Assembly: GCA_036396275.1 (NCBI GenBank)
Contig: DASWLD010000099.1
Span: 1 to 38,393 of the forward strand
DNA length: 38,393 nucleotides
Reading direction: 5' to 3'
From: JACQFZ01 sp036396275
GTDB taxonomy: Bacteria > Pseudomonadota > Gammaproteobacteria > Acidiferrobacterales > Sulfurifustaceae
Part shown: positions 14,419-20,252 of the stretch, in pieces
Numbering within the stretch: position 1 is the first letter of the stretch
How the letters are laid out: each line of letters starts with the position of its first letter
Program-made: the position numbers and the translations under genes
The notes under the pieces: generated by a model
Told to the model about the DNA's origin: nothing
Seen by the model: the letters and a program-made list of their open reading frames with translations, nothing else
Database searches by the model: none

Positions 14419-15972
14419 ATGTTGACACGCCGAACCGCGTTAAGGGTGCTAACCGCCGGGGTGGGAATCCTTGCGGCACCGTTGCCGCTGCGGCGCGCGT
14501 TTGCCGGGCGTGAACCCGATTTGGTGCTGAGGCTCACCGCCGCGCCCGACGACGTGCAACTCCGGCCGGGACCCAGGACGCGAGTGCTGCGTTTCATGGG
14601 TGAGGTGTTGCGTGGCCGCACCGACGCCGTTAAACCCGCACCGGGTTACCTTGGACCGACGATTGAATTGCGCCGCGGCGAGCGCGTGCGCATTCAGTTC
14701 CGAAATCGCGCCTTCGGTCCGAGCATCGTCCACTGGCACGGCATGATCGTCCCCGACGTCGCCGACGGACATCCGCGTCACGCCGTCGGACCCGGCGGTG
14801 ATTACCTATACGAATTTACGGTGCAAAATCCGGCGGGGACTTATCTTTATCATCCCCATCCGCACGGACTCACCGGCGCGCAAGTGTACTACGGCTTGGC
14901 CGGGCTGCTCATCGTGCGCGACTCGGAGGAAACCGTGGGCGGACTGCCGGCCGGCGAGCGCGAGCTTGCGCTCGTGATCCAGGACCGGCGGGTCGGGCGC
15001 GACAATCAGTTCAGCTTCAAACGCATGATGATGGACGACATGAACGGCGTGCTCGGCGACACGGCGTTGGTCAATGGCAGACCCGACGCCGCCTTCACGG
15101 TGGTGCCGCGCACTTACCGGTTGCGGCTGGCCAATGTCTCGAACGCGCGCATTTACAAGCTCGCCTGGTCGGACGGCCGGCCGATGCGAGTCATTGCCAC
15201 CGATAACGGTCTTTTTTCCTCCGCCGAGGGCATTCAGACCCGGCCGTACGTGGTGGTCGCGCCGTTCCAACGTCTCGAACTGATCGAGGACTTCGGCGCG
15301 CGGCGCTCGAAAACGGAGATTGCGCTGATGAGCCGGGCGTTCTCGTCGCTATCCATGGATACCATGATGGGCGGCATGATGGGTAACGGCGGCGGAGGAA
15401 TGATGGGTGGAGGTGGAATGATGGGCGGCGGCATGATGGGTGGGATGATGCGGGGCATGATGGGCGCGGACCAAGGCGAGGAGCTTGTAGTGGCGCGCTT
15501 TACCGTCGCATCCGGGACGCGCGTTCGCGACGCGGATGTGCGTCTGCCCGATCCCATACCGTTTCCGGAGAAAACCGACGCCGAGTTATATACGGAGCTT
15601 GCGTTTCGCCATATGCGCGGCTTCCTGAACGGTCGCCGCTTCAACATGCTGGCGGTCGCCGACGAGGAGCGGCTGCCTCTTGGCCGCGCCGCCGTGTGGA
15701 CGTTCGCGAACGACGGGCCGGGAATGGCCATGCCGCACCCCATGCACATTCACGGCGTGCGTTTCCGGATTCTCGAGCGCAGCGGCGGCGCGGCGGCGGG
15801 CGATCTGCGCGAGGGCATCGTCGACGCCGGCTACAAGGACATGTTTCTGATCTTCCCCGGCGAGCGTGTGCGCGTCGGCCTCGTGCCGACCGAGCCCGGC
15901 ATGTTCATGTACCACTGTCACAACCTCGAGCACGAGGACGCCGGCATGATGCGCAACGTTGTCGTGAGTTGA
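14419..15972 (+). CDS. Multicopper oxidase with Met-rich loop (CueO/CopA-like)
   Basis: Periplasmic oxidase, probably of Cu(I), 517 residues. The N-terminal LTRRTALRVLTAG looks like a Tat signal. All four copper-binding blocks are present: HWHG (105-108), HPHPHG (145-150), HPMHIHG (about 438-444) and HCHNLEHEDAGMM near the C-terminus (from about 499), giving the T1 and trinuclear sites. Before the last cupredoxin domain is a Met/Gly-rich insert (about 312-348; for example GGGMMGGGGMMGGG), which in CueO-type enzymes covers the T1 site and binds Cu(I). AAGGAG lies 8 bases ahead of the ATG. Likely detoxifies Cu(I) released by the neighbouring pumps. Confidence 0.94.
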   Translation: MLTRRTALRVLTAGVGILAAPLPLRRAFAGREPDLVLRLTAAPDDVQLRPGPRTRVLRFMGEVLRGRTDAVKPAPGYLGPTIELRRGERVRIQFRNRAFGPSIVHWHGMIVPDVADGHPRHAVGPGGDYLYEFTVQNPAGTYLYHPHPHGLTGAQVYYGLAGLLIVRDSEETVGGLPAGERELALVIQDRRVGRDNQFSFKRMMMDDMNGVLGDTALVNGRPDAAFTVVPRTYRLRLANVSNARIYKLAWSDGRPMRVIATDNGLFSSAEGIQTRPYVVVAPFQRLELIEDFGARRSKTEIALMSRAFSSLSMDTMMGGMMGNGGGGMMGGGGMMGGGMMGGMMRGMMGADQGEELVVARFTVASGTRVRDADVRLPDPIPFPEKTDAELYTELAFRHMRGFLNGRRFNMLAVADEERLPLGRAAVWTFANDGPGMAMPHPMHIHGVRFRILERSGGAAAGDLREGIVDAGYKDMFLIFPGERVRVGLVPTEPGMFMYHCHNLEHEDAGMMRNVVVS

Positions 15973-16024
15973 TCCCATCGAGATGCATGCAGCCGTTGGC
16001 CTAGCTCTTATCTCAACCAATCGG

Positions 16025-16047
16025 TGCCATGGGCGCACTGCATGGCA
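16025..16047. other. Hairpin after the multicopper oxidase gene
   Basis: Perfect 7-bp inverted repeat TGCCATG / CATGGCA around a 9-base loop, in the 142-bp gap between the oxidase and the DUF2282 gene. No T tract follows, so it is not a classical intrinsic terminator; it may be an operator or mRNA-processing hairpin. Confidence 0.45.
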
Positions 16048-16114
16048 GCCGTTCTTGGCGACGTGTCACCCGACCCGTTATTGTCGTTAACTTGAAACTG
16101 AAAAGGAGCACATC

Positions 16115-16426
16115 ATGAAAGAGTCGACGCTACTCATACAATCCGCGGTCGCAAGCCTGCTCGTTCTAGGAATGACGGCGGGCGCCGGCTCCGCCTTCGC
16201 TGCAAAAGGCGGAATCGATCGTTGCGCCGGGATTGCCAAAGCCGGTAAGAACGATTGCGGGACGGCGACGGCATCGTGCGCCGGCACGTCCAAGGTGGAC
16301 GGCGACAAAAACGCCTGGATTGCCGTACCGAAGGGGACGTGCGAAAAGATCGTCGGCGGCCAATTGGCCGACGCCGGTGCAATCGCGAAGCACATGAAGG
16401 AAATGGAAATGATGAAAAAGAAGTGA
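16115..16426 (+). CDS. DUF2282 bufferin-type precursor (BufA1-like)
   Basis: 103 residues with a long signal peptide (about 1-29, ending AFA) and a small Cys-containing core: Cys37, Cys48, Cys55 and Cys76, in RCAGIAKAGKNDC, TASCAG and VPKGTCEKIVGG. This is the DUF2282 pattern of bufferins, periplasmic copper-binding RiPPs whose cysteines are modified by a DUF692 enzyme (BufB) with a DUF2063 partner (BufC). Neither partner is anywhere in this window, so this copy may be modified in trans or work unmodified. AAAAGGAG sits ahead of the ATG. A DsbD-alpha gene and a ccdA gene follow. Confidence 0.9.
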   Translation: MKESTLLIQSAVASLLVLGMTAGAGSAFAAKGGIDRCAGIAKAGKNDCGTATASCAGTSKVDGDKNAWIAVPKGTCEKIVGGQLADAGAIAKHMKEMEMMKKK

Positions 16427-16437
16427 TTCAGATGGCC

Positions 16438-16459
16438 GATCCCGGCGCGCGCCGGGATC
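16438..16459. other. Perfect 22-bp palindrome after the DUF2282 gene
   Basis: GATCCCGGCGC/GCGCCGGGATC, a fully self-complementary sequence 11 bases after the stop codon. It would form a very strong RNA stem. No U tract follows, so readthrough is likely; it could protect the upstream message and set a high ratio of the small protein over the downstream DsbD-alpha and CcdA. Confidence 0.6.
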
Positions 16460-16505
16460 GGTCCTTGGATCGCGCTGGAATCCATCTTCATTTTCGGAGC
16501 GCTTT

Positions 16506-17108
16506 GTGAATCGACATGTTCTTGCGGCAGTAATGGCGAGCCTTCTCGGCGTCCTGCTTCCTGCCTCTGAGTCCGCGGCGCAGGACGTGGCCGCCAAGCG
16601 CGGCTTTCCTTTCGCTAATCACGGCAACGGCTTCGCGCTGTCGCCGAAGGTTTTGCTCGCGGCGGACGGCGTTTCCGACGGCGGCTTGCGTAAGCAATCG
16701 TCCGCGAGCGTCGATGGCGCGGACGAATTATTGCCGCCGGACCGGGCTTTCACCGTTTCCATTTCCGCCAAGGACGCCGACAACTTGGTGGCGGTGTTCA
16801 CTCCCGCGGAAGGTTATTTCCTGTATCGCGACAAGTTCATATTTCGCGTACAACAACCGCCGGGTATCGAGGTCGCGAACGTTGCGATCCCTCGCGGCGA
16901 AATCAAGGACGATCCGATCTTCGGGAAAACCGAGGTCTTCCATCGGCCGGTGCGGGTACGGGTTCAACTGAAGAGAACGAATTCTTCCGCGCGCAGCTTG
17001 ATGCTCTACGTCAGGTACCAGGGATGCAACGAACCGCTGGCGGTTTGTTATATCCCGATCGAAAAAACTTTGCGCATCACGCTACCGCCGGCGGCTCGCG
17101 GCGGCTGA
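16506..17108 (+). CDS. DsbD N-terminal-type domain protein (stand-alone DsbD-alpha)
   Basis: 200 residues: signal peptide (about 1-25), then an immunoglobulin-like DsbD-alpha/DsbC-interaction domain with FRVQQPPGIEVANVAIP and the redox pair in YQGCNEPLAVCYIP (Cys near 174 and 181). In DsbD this domain receives electrons from the membrane part and passes them to periplasmic thioredoxin-fold proteins. Here it is a separate polypeptide and ccdA follows 42 bases downstream, together making a split DsbD without the gamma domain, which TlpA or CcmG could replace. GTG start; the ribosome site is weak. Confidence 0.88.
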   Translation: MNRHVLAAVMASLLGVLLPASESAAQDVAAKRGFPFANHGNGFALSPKVLLAADGVSDGGLRKQSSASVDGADELLPPDRAFTVSISAKDADNLVAVFTPAEGYFLYRDKFIFRVQQPPGIEVANVAIPRGEIKDDPIFGKTEVFHRPVRVRVQLKRTNSSARSLMLYVRYQGCNEPLAVCYIPIEKTLRITLPPAARGG

Positions 17109-17150
17109 ATCCGAATATGCATTCCTACGGATGCCAGAGTGACCTAAACA

Positions 17151-17891
17151 ATGTCTGAAATCGCGAACATCGGGTTGTTGACCGCCTTCCTGGCCGGTCT
17201 AATCTCCTTCGTCTCGCCGTGCGTGCTGCCGCTGGTGCCGGGTTATATTTCCTTTATCGCCGGGCGTTCGCTCGATGAGCTGGACGCGCCGACGCATTTC
17301 ACGCGGCTCACCCTGTTCGGGCAAGCGGCATTGTTCGTGCTCGGGTTCTCGACCGTGTTCATCGCGCTCGGCGCGAGCGCCACGGCGCTCGGGCGGCTGC
17401 TGCTCACGTACAAACAGGAAGCGAATCTCATCGGCGGGATAATCGTCGTGGTGTTCGGACTATTCATGACCGGGTTGATCAACCCGCGCTGGCTGCATCT
17501 CGATCTGCGTTTTGTACATCGGATCGAATTGCGCGGCGGGCCGGTGGCGGCGTATGTACTCGGGCTCGCGTTCGCGTTCGGCTGGACGCCATGCATCGGC
17601 CCGATTCTCGGCGCCATTCTCACCGTCAGCGCCTCGACCGCCTCGATCCAAGGCGGCATCGTCTTGCTGTCGGTTTACTCGCTCGGTTTAGGCGTACCCT
17701 TCGTGTTGACCGCGGTGTTTCTCGAACGCTTCCTGGTTCATCAGCCGCGCCTGCGACGTTGGAGTCGACCGCTGCACCTTGCCACCGGCATCATACTTAT
17801 CTTCGCAGGCATCGCGATCGCCACCGGTCAGCTCACGAAACTCTCTTATTGGCTTCTCGAGTTATTCCCGGCGCTGGGCCGTATCGGTTGA
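17151..17891 (+). CDS. ccdA: CcdA, thiol-electron transporter
   Basis: 246-residue inner-membrane protein with six TM segments and the two redox cysteines of CcdA: LISFVSPCVLPLVPGY (Cys24) and FGWTPCIGPILGAILT (Cys near 146). It moves reducing power from cytoplasmic thioredoxin to periplasmic thioredoxin-fold proteins, here plausibly DsbD-alpha, CcmG, TlpA and DsbA-like proteins encoded just upstream. Unlike the CcdA-like protein at 6398-7090, both cysteines are present. Length and topology are normal. Confidence 0.94.
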   Translation: MSEIANIGLLTAFLAGLISFVSPCVLPLVPGYISFIAGRSLDELDAPTHFTRLTLFGQAALFVLGFSTVFIALGASATALGRLLLTYKQEANLIGGIIVVVFGLFMTGLINPRWLHLDLRFVHRIELRGGPVAAYVLGLAFAFGWTPCIGPILGAILTVSASTASIQGGIVLLSVYSLGLGVPFVLTAVFLERFLVHQPRLRRWSRPLHLATGIILIFAGIAIATGQLTKLSYWLLELFPALGRIG

Positions 17892-17979
17892 CGTTCCCCG
17901 ACACATTTGTCGGTCTCGGCTGGCGTTAATGCCGCTCCATGAACTGTGGCGCTGCGTTGGAACCCGAGCCTTTTGCGTA

Positions 17980-17993
17980 TTGATCTACATCAA
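17980..17993 (+). promoter_or_regulatory. FNR/Anr box with downstream promoter
   Basis: TTGATCTACATCAA is an exact match to the FNR/Anr consensus TTGAT-N4-ATCAA. A -10-like TATTGT lies at 18015-18020, so a start near 18028 would place the box at about -41.5, the class II activating position. It should switch on the following secreted-protein gene under low oxygen. An inverted repeat GTTCACA (18019-18025) / TGTGAAC (18038-18044) overlaps the start region and could bind a second regulator. Confidence 0.72.
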
Positions 17994-18047
17994 CACATAG
18001 CGGCGCGCGTCGGGTATTGTTCACATATGACCTTAAGTGTGAACCGG

Positions 18048-18428
18048 ATGCAAGACAACAGATTCGCACGAGCGCTGGCGTTCGTCGCTGTTGCGGCGTT
18101 CGTTCTTCTTCTGGGTCCTTACTGCGACATCGTGAGTTCCGCGCGAGCCGAGGCGCCAAGCAACGCAAGCCATCACGCGACCGACGCGCAGGACCACGGA
18201 AAATCCTCGCCGGCCGATCTATGTCCGTCGCTCGATCACACGCCGGCTGTTCCGCCCGATGCCGTTTCTTCGCCGCTGGTTAACGCGACACCGGCGTTTC
18301 CGCCGGTGGGTGCACCTGGCCTCGTCGTGCGCATCCCGAACAGCCGAGGACGAATTACACCGCGAGCGACGCCACCGCCAGGTCAACGCGTGCCGCTCTA
18401 TCTGCGCTACGCCCATCTTCTGACCTAG
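18048..18428 (+). CDS. Uncharacterised secreted Pro/His-containing protein
   Basis: 126 residues, family not recognised. A signal peptide (about 1-29, hydrophobic FVAVAAFVLLLG, ending SARA) is followed by a low-complexity mature part with HHATDAQDH and many Pro, Ala and Ser, ending VPLYLRYAHLLT. The C-terminal 'YLRYAHLL' resembles the end of the small protein at 7655-8032 (LEFYRLRI) only loosely. The ATG at 18048 fits the FNR-driven start; an ATG at 18027 falls on the predicted transcription start. Two Cys (one in the signal region) and several His could bind metal. Confidence 0.6.
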   Translation: MQDNRFARALAFVAVAAFVLLLGPYCDIVSSARAEAPSNASHHATDAQDHGKSSPADLCPSLDHTPAVPPDAVSSPLVNATPAFPPVGAPGLVVRIPNSRGRITPRATPPPGQRVPLYLRYAHLLT

Positions 18429-18674
18429 CCCTCCGCCGTCGACGGCGCACGTCGGCGCGCGGGTTCGGCTACGGCAGCAGTAACCGCGAATAAGTCGACC
18501 CGGCAACCGACGTGCCATTCAACGCTCGGAGCTTTCTTGGAGAGTACTATGTTAACAGTTACCGAATTCTCTCGACGCCACGGCAACCTTGAATGCTTGA
18601 CTTACGTGTAGCGCACGCGCGTACAAGGTCCTTCCGGGCGGTCATGCATTACTCCCCACGTTGAGAACCGAAAA
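18429..18674. other. 246-bp intergenic stretch with a possible short ORF and promoter
   Basis: Holds a 20-codon frame, 18550-18612 (MLTVTEFSRRHGN...), preceded by GGAGAG, which could be a leader peptide but has no recognisable family. A TTGACT (18597-18602) is followed after exactly 19 bases by TACAAG (18622-18627), with a weak dyad TACGTG/CGCGTA in the spacer. This is the MerR-type geometry and lies 48 bases before the AhpD-like gene. Both calls are tentative. Confidence 0.3.
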
Positions 18675-19259
18675 ATGCCAGTCATCGTAACGTCGAAAGA
18701 ACACCGGTTTCCGTGGTACGTGCACTTGTTCTTTTGGAATCAGCGCCGCAAGTACGGCGCCGTGCTCGAACCGGCGCGCCTGTGGGGACGATCCCCGAAG
18801 GTGTTTATCGCACTGGCGTCGCTGTACGGTGCGCTCGATCGGCGGTCTTCGCCGATCGAAGCGCCGTTACGCTCGCTGATCACGGTGCGGGTGTCGCAGA
18901 TTAACGGGTGCGCGTTCTGCGTCGACATCAATTCGGCGACGGTGTTGAAGCGCGGCGTCGACCAAGGGAAGCTCGCGGCGCTTGCCGACTTCGAAACCAG
19001 CCTGCTTTTCAGCAAGCGCGAGAAGGCGGCGCTCGCCTATGCCGAGGCGGTGACGCATTCGGATCGCCGCGCCACGGCCGAACATTTCACGCGACTGCGC
19101 CGTCATTTCGACGATGACGCGATCATTGAGTTGACCGGGCTGATCGCGTTTCAAAACTTGTCGAGCAAGTTCAACGCGGCGCTCGGCGTGGAGCCACAAG
19201 GCTTCTGTGCGGTGCCGCCGCAGCCGCGACGCGAACGCGCCGGCTCGACGACAAATTGA
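18675..19259 (+). CDS. AhpD-like / carboxymuconolactone decarboxylase-family protein
   Basis: 194 residues, cytoplasmic. The family core is visible: PLRSLITVRVSQINGCAFCVDINSAT, with the CxxC redox pair (Cys near 77 and 80) and following His-lacking variant of the usual CxxCxxxH motif (here CAFCVDIN, Asn in place of His). The helices SKREKAALAYAEAVT and IELTGLIAFQNLSSKFNAAL are typical. AhpD-type proteins reduce peroxiredoxins or act as alkylhydroperoxidases; the missing His makes that activity uncertain. Its stop overlaps the ORF leading to the next gene, and it probably forms a short operon with the two following genes. Confidence 0.85.
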   Translation: MPVIVTSKEHRFPWYVHLFFWNQRRKYGAVLEPARLWGRSPKVFIALASLYGALDRRSSPIEAPLRSLITVRVSQINGCAFCVDINSATVLKRGVDQGKLAALADFETSLLFSKREKAALAYAEAVTHSDRRATAEHFTRLRRHFDDDAIIELTGLIAFQNLSSKFNAALGVEPQGFCAVPPQPRRERAGSTTN

Positions 19260-19309
19260 GGAGAGCGAGTAATGTATCACGACAAATCAGTCCAAGCGGT
19301 GCCGCCGCA

Positions 19310-19774
19310 ATGACAAAAACAACTTGGGCAAGGCCAATATCCTACGGCACCATGGCCGGGGCGTTGTTGCTAGGGGTGTACTTCGTGCTCCTGACGCTTG
19401 TGTCCGGTTGGGAATTCACGGTCGATCAATTCGCGCAGTACTGGTACTTCGTCGTGGCGCTGGCGGCCGGCTTCGGCGTTCAGATCGCGATGTATCTACG
19501 ATTGCGGCACGTAACGATGCATGGCGACGGTTCGGGGAAAATCGTCGCCGTGTCCGGCGGCACGTCCACGGCAGCGATGATTTCCTGTTGCACGCATTAT
19601 CTGGCGAACGTTCTTCCCGTCCTGGGTGCCACCGGCATCATGGCGCTGGTGGCGCAGTACCAATCCGAGCTGTTCTGGGTCGGCCTGGCGTTCAACGCGG
19701 CCGGTGCCGTCTACGTCGGCCGCAAGTTGTTCCAGGCAACCCGTCACATGGCACAGATGGAGCAAGGGATATGA
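19310..19774 (+). CDS. Uncharacterised membrane protein with CC motif
   Basis: 154 residues with four TM segments. The key segment is STAAMISCCTHYLANVLPVLG: a vicinal Cys-Cys followed by His in a hydrophobic helix. It belongs to a family I recall only by the pattern CCxHHxxDVLPxLG from metal-related operons. It resembles MerT only in having vicinal Cys in a membrane helix. ATG at 19310; upstream in-frame codons run back into the AhpD-like stop. The stop overlaps the next gene (ATGA). A transport or metal-sensing membrane role is inference. Confidence 0.72.
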   Translation: MTKTTWARPISYGTMAGALLLGVYFVLLTLVSGWEFTVDQFAQYWYFVVALAAGFGVQIAMYLRLRHVTMHGDGSGKIVAVSGGTSTAAMISCCTHYLANVLPVLGATGIMALVAQYQSELFWVGLAFNAAGAVYVGRKLFQATRHMAQMEQGI

Positions 19775-20208
19775 AATCGAAAACGACTGCATCGCGTTTC
19801 GTTGGTTGGTCCGTGGTGTTCGCGTTTATGGCGACGTTCGGCGGTATCGGGCAATCGCCGTCCGCGGTCGCCGCAACAAGTCTCGTCGCGCAAACAAACC
19901 GCGAAGGAAACGTCGAGGTAAAAGTCACGCCGCGAACGCTCGCCGCCGACGCTGCCGTGTGGGAGTTCGAGGTGACGTTCAGCACACATTCGGTGACGCT
20001 CACCGGTGACCCCGCGCAATTTTCGGTATTGGTCGATTCGCGCGGAAACACCCACCCCGCGCTGAAATGGAAGGGCGACCCCGCGGGCAGCCATCACCGC
20101 AAGGGCAGCTTGCAATTCAAACCGCTCGCCGGGGATGCCGCGGTCGAGCTGCGAATTAACGGAGTTGCCGGCGTGGCGTCGCGCAGTTTTCGTTGGCAAC
20201 GGCAATAG
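19771..20208 (+). CDS. Uncharacterised secreted protein, beta-rich
   Basis: 145 residues with a signal peptide (about 1-35, ending AVAA) and a mature part with alternating hydrophobic strands (VEVKVTPRTL, VWEFEVTFSTHSVTL, FSVLVDSRG, ALKWKGDPAGSHHRKGSLQF). It has no Cys and a SHHRKG block. I recall similar proteins beside P-type ATPases but no function; a cupredoxin- or Ig-like sandwich is likely. ATGA overlap with the CC membrane protein gene and GGAG ahead of the ATG suggest a functional pair; the copper ATPase follows 44 bases later. Confidence 0.65.
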   Translation: MKSKTTASRFVGWSVVFAFMATFGGIGQSPSAVAATSLVAQTNREGNVEVKVTPRTLAADAAVWEFEVTFSTHSVTLTGDPAQFSVLVDSRGNTHPALKWKGDPAGSHHRKGSLQFKPLAGDAAVELRINGVAGVASRSFRWQRQ

Positions 20209-20252
20209 TTTCCATGCATCTCATTAACAACAACCACGCGAGGCGCTAGACA

